Shown here one piece after another: positions 55,017 to 63,623 of a stretch of DNA of 64,000 bases. The notes under the pieces are model-generated. The model was not told the DNA's origin. It saw nothing but the letters and a program-made list of their open reading frames with translations, and searched no databases. Source of the stretch: Halorussus lipolyticus (GTDB lineage Archaea; Halobacteriota; Halobacteria; Halobacteriales; Haladaptataceae); contig NZ_CP119804.1 in NCBI RefSeq assembly GCF_029338375.1, positions 620,001 to 684,000 on the forward strand, read 5' to 3'. Positions within the stretch are counted from its first letter, which is position 1. Every line of letters starts with the position of its first letter. A program made the position numbers and the translations under genes.

Positions 55017-55025
55017 CTTATAAAC
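55017..55025 (+). promoter_or_regulatory. TATA box of the thiolase operon
   Basis: CTTATAAAC is centred 28 nt before the ATG at 55049. Confidence 0.65.
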
Positions 55026-55048
55026 CCGCACTCCACCTTCCCACGGGC

Positions 55049-56206
55049 ATGGACCGAGTCGCAATCATCGGAGCCTCGATGACCGAGTTCGGCGAGCGCG
55101 AGGAGTGGCTACGCGAACTTCTCGCCCAAGCGGGTCGGGAGTGCCTCGCCGACGCGGGCGTGGCCCCCGACGATGTGGACCACCTCTACGTCTCGAACAT
55201 GGCCAGCGGCGAGTTCGAGGGCCAAACCGGCGTCTGCAACGCCTTAGCCCACGACCTCGGCGCGATGCCGGCCTACGCACAGCGCGTGGACCAGACCAGC
55301 GCCTCCGGCGGGGCGGGAATCTACGCTGGCTGGCAGTCGGTCGCCTCCGGGGCCTCGGAGATGACCCTGCTGGTCGGCGGCGAGAAGATGACCCACCGGA
55401 CCACCGCCGAGGCCACCGACGTAATCGCTTCCCTCACGCATCCCGTCGAGTACAAGCACGGCGTCACGCTCCCGAGTTTCGCCGGTCTGACCGCCCGCAG
55501 GTACCTCCACGAGTACGACGCGCCCCGCGAGAGTCTGGCGAAAGTCGCGGTGAAAAATCACAAAAACGGACTGGACAACCCCCACGCCCAGTTCCGGAAG
55601 GCGGTCGATTTGGAGACCGTGATGGAGTCGCCAATCGTGGCCGACCCCCTGCGCCTCTACGACTTCTGCCCGATTACGGACGGAAGTGCGGGACTCCTCT
55701 TCTGCCCGGAGTCCGTCGCCGAAGAACACGTCCCCGAGGACGAGTACACCGTGATTTCGGGCATCGGCGGTGCGACCGACACCCACGTCGTCCACGAGCG
55801 AGACGACCCGACCGTGATGGGCGCGGCGGTCGAGAGTTCCGACACCGCCTACGAGATGGCCGACCGCAGTCCCGACGACGTGGACGTGGCGGAACTCCAC
55901 GACATGTTCACCATCCTCGAATTCCTCCAGAGCGAGGCCGTCGGCTTCTTCGAGCAGGGCGAAGGCTGGAAAGCGGTCGAGGAGGGCGTCACCGACCGGG
56001 ACGGCGACCTGCCCATCAACACCTCCGGCGGTCTCAAGTCGAAGGGCCACCCCCTCGGCGCGAGCGGCGTCGCACAGGCTTACGAACTCCACCAGCAGTT
56101 GCTCGGCGACGCTGGCGACCGGCAGGTCGAGGCCGAGGTCGGACTGGCCTGCAACGTCGGCGGGTTCGGCAACTGCGTGACCACCACCATCATGGAGGAA
56201 CCCTAA
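55049..56206 (+). CDS. Haloarchaeal-type thiolase (acetyl-CoA C-acyltransferase) catalytic subunit
   Basis: A 385-residue thiolase. The usual Cys of the CASGG box is Ser84 (QTSASGG); H284 (ELHDMF) and H334 (GHPLGASG) complete the site. I recall that haloarchaeal beta-ketothiolases such as those of Haloferax mediterranei use such a Ser-His-His set and pair with a small OB-fold subunit, which is exactly the next gene, starting directly after this stop. The pair condenses or cleaves acyl-CoA, for example in PHBV or isoprenoid precursor supply. Confidence 0.88.
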   Translation: MDRVAIIGASMTEFGEREEWLRELLAQAGRECLADAGVAPDDVDHLYVSNMASGEFEGQTGVCNALAHDLGAMPAYAQRVDQTSASGGAGIYAGWQSVASGASEMTLLVGGEKMTHRTTAEATDVIASLTHPVEYKHGVTLPSFAGLTARRYLHEYDAPRESLAKVAVKNHKNGLDNPHAQFRKAVDLETVMESPIVADPLRLYDFCPITDGSAGLLFCPESVAEEHVPEDEYTVISGIGGATDTHVVHERDDPTVMGAAVESSDTAYEMADRSPDDVDVAELHDMFTILEFLQSEAVGFFEQGEGWKAVEEGVTDRDGDLPINTSGGLKSKGHPLGASGVAQAYELHQQLLGDAGDRQVEAEVGLACNVGGFGNCVTTTIMEEP

Positions 56207-56572
56207 ATGACCTTGAACGCCTACCGATGCCCGAACGGGCACGTGACCTACCCCGAACACGAACTGTGTCCCGAGTGCGCCGAGGACCAGACCGAAATCA
56301 TCGACCTGAGCGACGAAACCGGCGAGGTCGTGACGTGGACGACGAACACCGCGACTCCTCCGGGCGTCCGGCAACCGAACTCGCTGGCCATCGTGGAGTT
56401 CGAGGTCGAAGGGTCCTCGGTCCGAGCGATTGGGCAACTCGCCGACGACGCCGAGGTCGAAATCGGCGACGAGGTGCGACCGGTCTACGCCGAACAGTTG
56501 CGCGACCCCGAGGCCGGAATTCGAGAGGAGGAGAGTCAGGAGTGGGATGGGTATCGCTTCGAGGTAGTCTGA
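56207..56572 (+). CDS. DUF35 OB-fold protein, small thiolase subunit
   Basis: A 121-residue protein with an N-terminal zinc-ribbon-like part (C8, H12, C21, C24) and a C-terminal OB fold (VVTWTTNT, then LAIVEFEVEGSSVRAIGQL). DUF35 proteins bind CoA intermediates as partners of archaeal thiolases. Its ATG follows the thiolase stop with no gap, so they form one operon. The end of the gene lies inside a 53-bp tandem repeat, so the final residues may vary between strains. Confidence 0.87.
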   Translation: MTLNAYRCPNGHVTYPEHELCPECAEDQTEIIDLSDETGEVVTWTTNTATPPGVRQPNSLAIVEFEVEGSSVRAIGQLADDAEVEIGDEVRPVYAEQLRDPEAGIREEESQEWDGYRFEVV

Positions 56573-56695
56573 CGACCGACAGGTGAGTCAGCTACCTCGG
56601 AGCGATAGGGTTCGAGGTAGCCGACGACCGCTAGGCGAGTTAGCTACTTCCGACCGATACGGGTTCCAAGTAGCCAACGACCGCTAGGCGAGTCG
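56561..56695. repeat. 53-bp tandem repeat, about 2.5 copies
   Basis: Units start at 56561, 56614 and 56667. The first covers the last codons and stop of the DUF35 gene. The unit length is not a multiple of three. Bases 56700-56847 hold no further gene. Confidence 0.7.
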
Positions 56696-56847
56696 CTTGT
56701 CGCGGGTCGGAATCGCTTCGCAATCCTCCTCAGGCTCTGTCTGAAGGCCCAGTAGGGCCGGTCTGACGCTTTTGGACGCTCCGATGGCATTCTATGTCAG
56801 TCTGCAACAACCCCATAACAATGATAATTAGTTTCAAATACGACAGT

Positions 56848-58323
56848 ATGCCGCCGCAGTCCCACACGTCCGACGCAGGGGTGGTCGTTCCGGCTATCCA
56901 CGCGGCGAGTAGCCTCGCGTGCCTCCGTTCGCTCAGCGAGGAGGACGCCCGAACGATTGCTATCGCCGACGACCCGACCGCGCCGGGCCTCTCCTCGAAG
57001 TATTGCGACGAGACGATTACGGTGCCCGACCCCACCAGCGACTTGGACGCCTACGAGCGAAAGCTACTGACGCTCGCTCGGCGCGACGACGTTCGGACGA
57101 TTATCCCCGTCCGAGAGGCCGATATTTACGTGTTGGCTCGCAACCGGGACGCGCTATCGAGCGTCGTCGGGACGCCGTGGCCCGACCTCGAAACGCTCCG
57201 AAGCGTCCAAGACCGGGTGCGACTGTTCGAGTCCGCCGAGGACGCCGGCGTCTCCACCCCGAGGACGAAAGTGCTGGACGAGTGGGACGACTGGGGGCGA
57301 GAGAGTATCGTCAAGCCGCGCTACACCCTCCACGCCAGCGAGTACGCCGAGGAGTTCGCCGAAAGCACGACCGAGACCCACTCGACCCAGTACGTGCCCG
57401 CCGACACCGAACCCGACCCCGAGGAGTTCGTGTCGAAGATGGGCCACGTCCCGCTGGTCCAAGAGTACGTGCCCGACTCCGACGAGTACGCCTTCTTCGC
57501 GCTCTACGACGAGGGCGACCCGGTTGCGACCTTCCAGCACCGCCAGCGCCGCGGGTGCAACTACTGCGGCGGCCCGAGCGCCTTCCGGGAGTCGGTCGAT
57601 ATTCCGGCGCTCGATTCGGCCGGCCGGCGACTGCTGGACGAACTCGACTGGCACGGGCTTGCGATGGTCGAGTTCCTCCGGAATCCAGCGACCGGCGACT
57701 TCGAACTCATGGAAATCAACCCCCGGTTCTGGACCTCGCTTCCCTTCACGGTGCAGGCGGGCGTCGATTTCCCGGCCTACTACTGGCGACAGGCCACGGG
57801 CGAGTCCGAGCGCATCGACGCCGACTACGAGGTGGGCACCGCGGGCCACCTCCTGCGAGGAGAACTCTGTCACCTCCACAGCATCGTCTTCGACGACTAT
57901 CCCCTCGTGGAGCGCCCGTCGTTCGTCCGGTCTGCGGCCGAGGTGCTGACCTCGCTCGTCCGCCATCCCCGGTTCGACTACCTCGACCCGAGCGACCCGA
58001 GACCCTTCCTCCGGGACGTTCGCAACACGTTCGGCGCGCTGGTCGGCGGCGGGGAAGTATCAGACCCGCGGAAGGACTCGGCGGAGACCGACGCAAGCGA
58101 CGCTCTCGGGACCGAAAGCCGACGACAGGCGGACGAGCGATTGGCCGACGAGCGACCGACCGGCGAGCGATTGGCCGACGAGCGACCGACCGGAGAACGA
58201 TTGGCAGACAAGCGATTGGCGGGCGAGGCCCCGGCGTCGCCCGTCGGAGACGACCCCGAGCGCGAATCACGACAGCGAGCGATGGTGGACGGCGGTCAAA
58301 ATCACGACGAAAGTCACGGATAA
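56848..58323 (+). CDS. ATP-grasp ligase with repetitive tail
   Basis: A 491-residue ATP-grasp enzyme of the carbamoyl-phosphate-synthase/carboxylate-amine ligase group. An N-terminal fold (VVVPAIHAASSLACLRSL) is followed by the ATP-grasp core with VKPRYTL, LVQEYVP and MEINPRFWTS, where E and N bind Mg-ATP. Substrates are unknown; some relatives join amino acids. The last 80 residues include three 10-residue repeats (about 432-461) that look dispensable. ATG 56848 gives the normal start; ATG 56821 is possible. Confidence 0.83.
   Translation: MPPQSHTSDAGVVVPAIHAASSLACLRSLSEEDARTIAIADDPTAPGLSSKYCDETITVPDPTSDLDAYERKLLTLARRDDVRTIIPVREADIYVLARNRDALSSVVGTPWPDLETLRSVQDRVRLFESAEDAGVSTPRTKVLDEWDDWGRESIVKPRYTLHASEYAEEFAESTTETHSTQYVPADTEPDPEEFVSKMGHVPLVQEYVPDSDEYAFFALYDEGDPVATFQHRQRRGCNYCGGPSAFRESVDIPALDSAGRRLLDELDWHGLAMVEFLRNPATGDFELMEINPRFWTSLPFTVQAGVDFPAYYWRQATGESERIDADYEVGTAGHLLRGELCHLHSIVFDDYPLVERPSFVRSAAEVLTSLVRHPRFDYLDPSDPRPFLRDVRNTFGALVGGGEVSDPRKDSAETDASDALGTESRRQADERLADERPTGERLADERPTGERLADKRLAGEAPASPVGDDPERESRQRAMVDGGQNHDESHG
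58141..58230 (+). repeat. 30-bp in-frame repeat in the ATP-grasp gene
   Basis: Three 30-bp units encode the 10-residue LADERPTGER type repeat. The first two are nearly identical, the third diverged. Confidence 0.75.
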
Positions 58324-58329
58324 TTATAC
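58321..58329 (+). promoter_or_regulatory. TATA box of the MaoC-like gene
   Basis: TAATTATAC overlaps the stop codon of the ATP-grasp gene and lies about 32 nt before the ATG at 58357, so this gene has its own promoter. Confidence 0.5.
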
Positions 58330-58356
58330 TAGTCTGGAGCGACGAGTACCGAGCAG

Positions 58357-58737
58357 ATGACGCGACCACGAGAAGGCGACACCCACACCTTCGAGCGCAC
58401 CTTCACCCCCGAGGAGGTCCGCCAGTTCGCCGACCTCTCGGGCGACGAGCAGGCCCGGCACCTCGAACCCGACGACGAGGGCAGACTGCTGGTCCACGGA
58501 CTGCTGACGGCCTCGCTCCCGACCAAAATCGGCGGCGACCTCGACGTGCTGGCGCGCTCGATGGAGTTCGAGTTTCACCGCCCGGTCTACACTGGCGAGG
58601 CCCTGACCTGCGAGATGAAAATCGACTCCGTGGCGGTGCGCGACGACCACTACGACCTCGGCGGGTCCGTCACCTGCTGGAACGAGCGCGACGAGGAAGT
58701 GATGACCGGGACCGTCGAGGGACTGGTCTGGAAGTAG
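58357..58737 (+). CDS. MaoC-like hot-dog dehydratase
   Basis: A 126-residue single hot-dog fold protein. FADLSGDEQARHLEPDDEG (D30, H35) and LLVHGLLTASL (H47) match the hydratase-2 motif, where Asp and His activate water for enoyl-CoA hydration. The spacing is slightly short compared with classical MaoC, so the activity may differ. It may work on the same acyl-CoA pathway as the thiolase 2 kb upstream, which is inference. Confidence 0.82.
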   Translation: MTRPREGDTHTFERTFTPEEVRQFADLSGDEQARHLEPDDEGRLLVHGLLTASLPTKIGGDLDVLARSMEFEFHRPVYTGEALTCEMKIDSVAVRDDHYDLGGSVTCWNERDEEVMTGTVEGLVWK

Positions 58738-58849
58738 GCCGGACTCGCCGACGAATCTCAGCGTTCGCAGTTTCGTCCTCGGGGCCTGTTCGACCGCCAA
58801 CACCTGATAAACCGATAGATTAACATTGAATCCACGGCCGGTTTGGGAC

Positions 58850-59404
58850 ATGTTCCCGCCGGGCCACTACGGGATGGCGCTCGCGCTCTACGCCGTGGTG
58901 GGATACGCCCTGCTCTCGCGGGGATACGTCCGCGACGCCCTCTCCGGCGGGGGAATCGTCCTCTCGTACACGCTCTTTCCCGACGTTGACGGGCAGTTCG
59001 AGTTTCTGGTCCACCGAGGAGTAACCCACACCCTCTGGTTCGCGCTCGCGGTGGGCACCCTCTGCGTGCTGGTGGTGGGGTCCTCGCTGGCGAAGCGGCC
59101 TCGGCGCGAGGCCCTCCGGGGCGCGCTCTGGGCGTTCTTCCTCGGGAATTTCGCGGTGGTCGCCCACCTGCTCGCCGACCTGCTCAACCCGTGGGGCGTG
59201 ATGCCGATTTACCCCGCCTCGCCCGCGCTCTACTCGCTGGATTTGGTGCGCGCGACCAACGACGCCGCCAACTACGCGATGCTCGCTGTCGGCGTCGGAA
59301 TCGCGCTCCTCGCGTGGTCGCTCGGGCGGCCCGACGACGCTCGCCCGACCCTCGCCCGGCGTCTCTACCGCCGACTCCGGGGCGGGGAGACCGTGGCAGA
59401 ATAG
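58850..59404 (+). CDS. Membrane metal-dependent hydrolase, YdjM/DUF457-like
   Basis: A 184-residue polytopic protein. HYGMALALYAVVG, LFPDVDGQFEF, HRGVTHTLWF and AHLLADLLNPWG carry the conserved His/Asp (H6, D45, D47, H55, H60, H127-type) of the YdjM family, which are membrane-embedded metal-dependent hydrolases related to phospholipase C. The substrate is probably a lipid. ATG 58850 follows TAGATTAAC by about 28 nt; TTG 58826 is an alternative. Confidence 0.82.
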   Translation: MFPPGHYGMALALYAVVGYALLSRGYVRDALSGGGIVLSYTLFPDVDGQFEFLVHRGVTHTLWFALAVGTLCVLVVGSSLAKRPRREALRGALWAFFLGNFAVVAHLLADLLNPWGVMPIYPASPALYSLDLVRATNDAANYAMLAVGVGIALLAWSLGRPDDARPTLARRLYRRLRGGETVAE

Positions 59405-60358
59405 CTACTCGTCGTCTGCGTCGTCTGCGCCGTCTGGGTCGTCAGCGTCGGACTGGGTGGTGTCGTCGCCCTCGTCGGTTTCGGAGTCCGGGTCTGCTTC
59501 GTCGGCATCCACTTCCTCGGCCCCGCGTCTGTCACCGCGCTGGCGCTCCTCGAGTTCGTTCTTGATGGATTCGAGTTCGGCCTCCACGTCCACCTCGGCG
59601 CGGTCGGCGTGGTCCGACGATTCTGTTCCGTCCTCGTCGGCCTCGCTCTCGCCGTCTTCGCCCTCGTCGGTGAGTTCGATGGTCGTCGCGCCATCGAGGT
59701 CGGCATCGCGGTCCGCGCCCGGACGGTCCGGAGTGGAGCGGTCCGAATTGGTTCGGTCGCGGGCGTCGTCGTCGGAATCGGCGCTCTCGCGGTCGATGTC
59801 CCGCTCTCGCTCGCGGGACTCCTCGACCTCTCGGGCCTCGCGTTCCACTCGGTCGCGTATCTCGCGGTTGATGCGCCGGGCGTCGTCGAGGATGCTCCGG
59901 GCCTCGTCCTCGCGGGGCAGGTCGCTCTCCCGAATCGTCGTCTCCACGTCTTCGAGCGCCGATTCGAGGCGGTCGAGGGTGAGTCGGCTTGCATCGCTCG
60001 CCCGGCGTTCGAGTCGCCCGCGCTCCTCGTTCACGACGCTCCGCTCGGGGTCCAGCACCCGGATGACCTGTTCGAGGGCCTTCAGCGCCCGGATGTTGGC
60101 CTCCAGCACGGCGATGGCGGTCGGGATGGCGTACTCGCCGGTGAACGACAGGACCTCCCGCGGCGTCGGCGGCCGGGGCAGGCCGAGCGGCCCCTCCGGC
60201 GGGCGGCCCAACTCGTCGCGGAGTTCCCGGATTCGGGCTTCGAGGACCTCGACGCGCTCGTCTAGGTCTTCGTCGCTGGCGGGGTCGCGGCCGCCCCCGT
60301 AGTCGCGCGGGTCGTCGGGCGGGTCCCCATCTCGTCGGTCGTCGCGGTCGTCTCTCAT
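59405..60358 (-). CDS. Acidic coiled-coil protein of haloarchaeal type
   Basis: A 317-residue protein that I cannot name. A basic/acidic lead and short coiled coil (about 28-50) precede PPTPREVLSFTGEYAIPTAI, a conserved-looking stretch with a hydrophobic helix (AIPTAIAVLEANIRALKALE) that may sit at a membrane. The remaining half is Glu/Arg coiled coil followed by a highly acidic, low-complexity tail. It converges on the membrane hydrolase gene with no gap between the stops. Confidence 0.7.
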   Translation of the reverse strand: MRDDRDDRRDGDPPDDPRDYGGGRDPASDEDLDERVEVLEARIRELRDELGRPPEGPLGLPRPPTPREVLSFTGEYAIPTAIAVLEANIRALKALEQVIRVLDPERSVVNEERGRLERRASDASRLTLDRLESALEDVETTIRESDLPREDEARSILDDARRINREIRDRVEREAREVEESRERERDIDRESADSDDDARDRTNSDRSTPDRPGADRDADLDGATTIELTDEGEDGESEADEDGTESSDHADRAEVDVEAELESIKNELEERQRGDRRGAEEVDADEADPDSETDEGDDTTQSDADDPDGADDADDE

Positions 60359-60522
60359 GGCCGGGTCTACGTGTCGCGCCGTAAAGAGTTTGGCCGCTTT
60401 TCGGGGCCGGGATTCGGTTTGGCTCCTCCGTTTCGAGGTCGAATCGATTCCGGAAATCGGTAGTGAAGGCTAAGAGGAAGCTAGCTTCAGGCTTGAACAC
60501 AGGCGTGACCGCAACCGCGCCG

Positions 60523-60650
60523 CGACCGCGAACCTCACGCCTCCCCAACCTCCTCGCTCACTCCCTGCGGTCGGTCGGTCGTCCCTCGCGCGCGAGGCGC
60601 GGCGCTCACAAGCGCCGCACCCGCACGCGCCAGCCGCAGTGGAAACAAAT
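60523..60650 (-). repeat. Dispersed repeat A, copy 2
   Basis: Reverse complement of 9193-9325 in its main blocks. The hairpin is kept (AGCGCCGCGC arm) with one G-T pair. This explains most of the 351-nt gap between the neighbouring minus-strand genes; no gene is seen. Confidence 0.7.
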
Positions 60651-60709
60651 ACAATTGTCTGACTTGTATATATGGTGTTTTAGTAAATAAAATTATTTTC
60701 TGAAGGCGC

Positions 60710-61918
60710 TCAGAATCCTTCGCGCAGGAATACATCGCGCTCGGGGAACATCGCCGTCAGGGCCTCGCGTGCTTCGGAATTGCGAATTTCGAGGCCCGCG
60801 AAGGCCTCGGCATCTGCGACCGAGTGGTAGCCGACGAAAACCTGCGAGAGCGCGCTCACGTCGGCGGACACGTCCGCGTCGGCAGTCGCGGCGGAGCCTT
60901 CGGTCGCGGGTTCGCAGGTCGCGCGGCCGTCGGCGACGGTGACCCGGAAAGTACCGTCGTTCCAGTCCGCGAGGGGGTCGGCGACCGAGAGGGTGAACTC
61001 GGCGTCGAGGTCGGCGGGGTACTCCAGCGCCTCGAATCCGGCGGGCACGTCCACGAGGCGGACCATCGGGCCGGGTTTGACCTCGCAGTCGATGTTCGCG
61101 GGGTCGTCGGCCAAATCGAGGAGGGTCGTATCCACCGGGCCGTTGATGCTCACGCGCTCGACCTGCGAGTCGTGGTTGGCGAGGAGTCGCAGGAGGTTGA
61201 CGCGGGCCTCCCGGTCGGGGGCCACGAACTCGTGGGCGTCGAGTCGCTTGCCCTCGTCGGCGTCCTCGACGCGGTAGACGACGTAGCCCCGGAGTTCGCC
61301 GTCGCTCTCCCACCCGTAGGCGTAGGGGTCGGTCTCCACACTGCTGAAGGTGCGCTCGCGCCACCACTCGGCGGTGCGCTGGATGGAGAGCTCGTAGTCC
61401 TCGTTGTCCGCCGCGAGGACTTCTGCGAGGCGTTCGTACTCGTCGGCGCTCACGGGGCGGAACTCGCCGCCAGCGAGCGGGGACTCTCTGGCGAACGCGA
61501 GGGCCTCGGGGTCGCACTCGTACCGGGTCCACTTGTTCGCCAGTCCCCAGCCCTGTCGCTCGTAGAAGGGATGCTCGAACGCCCAGAGCGCCGTCAGGAA
61601 GTCGCCGCGCTCGCGGTACTCCGAGAGCGATTCGCCGAGGAGTCGGGCGACGTACCCCTGCCGGCGGTGTTGGGGCGGCGAGGCCACCGCCGACAGGCCG
61701 GGCATCTCGAACTGCTGGCCCCGAAGCGAGGTCTGGAACCAGTAGTGGCCACAGACGCAGAGCATCTCGTCGCCGTCGAACAGGCCTCTGTCCGCACCGG
61801 GTTGCTCGGTTGGGTCCCAGTCGTGGTCGTCCTGCGGCCCGTCTTCGAGACTGAAGGCGTAGTGAACGAAGTCCTGAAACTCCTTCTTCCGGTCGTCCGG
61901 AAGTTCGCGGTAGTCCAT
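60710..61918 (-). CDS. Eis-like GNAT N-acetyltransferase
   Basis: A 402-residue protein of the Eis type: an N-terminal GNAT domain with the acetyl-CoA loop SAVASPPQHRRQGYVARLL, a second GNAT-like domain (about 150-275), and an SCP2-like C-terminal domain (about 290-402, RLVDVPAGFEALEYPAD). Mycobacterial Eis acetylates aminoglycosides and lysines; haloarchaeal substrates are unknown. Length and domain order are normal for the family. Confidence 0.87.
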   Translation of the reverse strand: MDYRELPDDRKKEFQDFVHYAFSLEDGPQDDHDWDPTEQPGADRGLFDGDEMLCVCGHYWFQTSLRGQQFEMPGLSAVASPPQHRRQGYVARLLGESLSEYRERGDFLTALWAFEHPFYERQGWGLANKWTRYECDPEALAFARESPLAGGEFRPVSADEYERLAEVLAADNEDYELSIQRTAEWWRERTFSSVETDPYAYGWESDGELRGYVVYRVEDADEGKRLDAHEFVAPDREARVNLLRLLANHDSQVERVSINGPVDTTLLDLADDPANIDCEVKPGPMVRLVDVPAGFEALEYPADLDAEFTLSVADPLADWNDGTFRVTVADGRATCEPATEGSAATADADVSADVSALSQVFVGYHSVADAEAFAGLEIRNSEAREALTAMFPERDVFLREGF

Positions 61919-62022
61919 ACCGAAGGCGGGTCCGGCCCGGACAAATAGGTTGCTCCGGTATGAGACAGGTTCTCAGACCTCCGACCAGCAAGAACTTTCC
62001 CGACTGCGCGACACGCCCAAAT

Positions 62023-62286
62023 ATGTCCTCCGATGCGCCGCCCTCCTCAGATTCGGCCTCGATTTCGGCCCGCGATGCCCTCGAATACGCCACCCGCGAC
62101 GAGATGCTGAAACTCTACGGTGTTCTGGTCGTCGGATGGGTCGGGATGCTGGTCGGTCAGTTCGCCATCTCTGCCCGGAACTCGTTCGTCTCGTTCGTGG
62201 GCATCTTCGTCGTCCTCGGCAGTGTCGTCGCGTTTCTGGTCGGCGTCGTCGCAATCGCCCGTAAACTGCTGGTCGAAGCCAGCTAA
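62023..62286 (+). CDS. Small two-helix membrane protein
   Basis: An 87-residue protein. A Ser-rich lead (MSSDAPPSSDSASISARDAL) precedes two hydrophobic helices (about 31-48 and 54-77). GAACTTT about 27-30 nt before the ATG supports a leaderless start at 62023. Function unknown. It overlaps the end of the OYE-like gene by 4 nt. Confidence 0.6.
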   Translation: MSSDAPPSSDSASISARDALEYATRDEMLKLYGVLVVGWVGMLVGQFAISARNSFVSFVGIFVVLGSVVAFLVGVVAIARKLLVEAS

Positions 62287-63380
62287 TTTCCGACCGCGCG
62301 CCGGTACTGGAGGGGCCACTCGATGTCGTCGTCAACGCCCAACTCCTCGCCAGCGTGGAGCGCGAAGTAGGGGTCTCTGAGGTGTTCCCGGCCGACGATG
62401 GCGAGGTCCGCCCGGCCGTTCCGAATCAGCGCGTCGGCCTGCGCGGGTTCCGAAATCCCGCCGACAGCGCCGACGAGCGCGTCGGTCTCCTCGGCCACTC
62501 GCTCGGCGTAGCGCACCTGATAGTTCGGGCCGGTCTGGGGAATCTGCTGGTCGGGGTGGATGCCCCCGGCGCTCACGTCCACGAGGTCGGCACCTGCCTC
62601 CGCGAGGAGGGGCGCGAGTCTGGCGGTGTCCTCGACGGTCCACGACTCGCGGTCCGGAAGCCAGTCGGTGGCCGAGACCCGGACGAACACGGGCTTGTCG
62701 CCCGGCCAGACCTCGCGGACCTCGGAGACGATTTCGCGGACGAGACGAGTTCGGCCTTCGAAGTCGCCGCCGTACTCGTCGTCGCGGCGGTTCGTCGCTG
62801 GCGAGAGGAATTCGTGGAGGAGGTAGCCGTGGGCCGCGTGGACCTCCGCGATTTCGAAGCCGGCGTCCCGAGCACGCTCTGCTCCGGCGACGAAGGCGTC
62901 CTTGACCGCAGAGATGTCGTCGGCGTCCATCCGCGCGGTCTGGGGCGGTTCGTCGTCCTCGAAGGGGTAGGGTACCTCGCTCGGCGCGATGGTCTCCCAT
63001 CCGCCCTCGTCGGGTTGGAGGGGTTCGCTCCCGTCCCACGGCGGCGTCTTGCTGGCCTTCCGGCCGGCGTGGGCCAACTGGATTGCCGGGGTTGCTCCTC
63101 GGTCGGAGATGAACTCCGCGATGGGGGCGAGGGCCTCGGCATGGTCGTCGCTCCAGATGCCGAGGTCGTCGGGCGAGATGCGTCCTCGGGGTTCGACCGC
63201 GGTGGCCTCGGTCATCACGATGCCTGCGCCGCCAGTGGCCCGACTCCCGAGGTGGACCTGATGCCAGTCGGTGGCGAGACCGTCGCCCTCACAGGAGTAC
63301 TGACACATCGGCGAGACCATCACGCGATTTCGGACTTCGGTTCCGCGAATCGACAGCGGACTGAATAGGTGGTCGCTCAT
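62283..63380 (-). CDS. Old-yellow-enzyme-type flavin oxidoreductase, YqjM-like
   Basis: A 365-residue FMN-dependent ene-reductase in a TIM barrel. C26 (SPMCQYS) tunes the flavin as in YqjM, H181 and H184 (HAAHGYLLHEFLSP) bind the substrate oxygen, and Y186 is the proton donor. The final GREHLRDPYFALHA holds the FMN phosphate. It reduces activated alkenes such as enones and may detoxify electrophiles. The 3' end overlaps the small membrane protein gene by 4 nt. Confidence 0.92.
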   Translation of the reverse strand: MSDHLFSPLSIRGTEVRNRVMVSPMCQYSCEGDGLATDWHQVHLGSRATGGAGIVMTEATAVEPRGRISPDDLGIWSDDHAEALAPIAEFISDRGATPAIQLAHAGRKASKTPPWDGSEPLQPDEGGWETIAPSEVPYPFEDDEPPQTARMDADDISAVKDAFVAGAERARDAGFEIAEVHAAHGYLLHEFLSPATNRRDDEYGGDFEGRTRLVREIVSEVREVWPGDKPVFVRVSATDWLPDRESWTVEDTARLAPLLAEAGADLVDVSAGGIHPDQQIPQTGPNYQVRYAERVAEETDALVGAVGGISEPAQADALIRNGRADLAIVGREHLRDPYFALHAGEELGVDDDIEWPLQYRRAVGN

Positions 63381-63444
63381 CGGCCCACACTCGGGGCCGG
63401 GAATCTGAAAGGTCTCCGCTCGCCCACGTTTCTTGCCGGGGGTG

Positions 63445-63544
63445 CCGTTCCCTGCCGTGGATGTCGTCAGGGTTCCCTGCCGTGGGTTTCGTCAGGGTTC
63501 CCTGACGTGGGTTTCGTCAGGGTCCCCCGCTGAGGTACCGTCGA
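63445..63544. repeat. 25-bp tandem repeat, four copies
   Basis: Units at 63445, 63470, 63495 and 63520. Units 2 and 3 differ by one base; unit 4 is diverged. They lie between the OYE gene start and the next gene. Confidence 0.75.
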
Positions 63545-63623
63545 GGTTCTTTGTCGGCGGTCGCAGGACGTTTTTCAGATGTCCGAAATACTTATTGCAC
63601 TTCTCGCCGTTATTGGTGAATTA

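Noticed and set aside
56573..56700. 53-bp tandem repeat as a CRISPR array
   Set aside because: Units are contiguous with no unique spacers.
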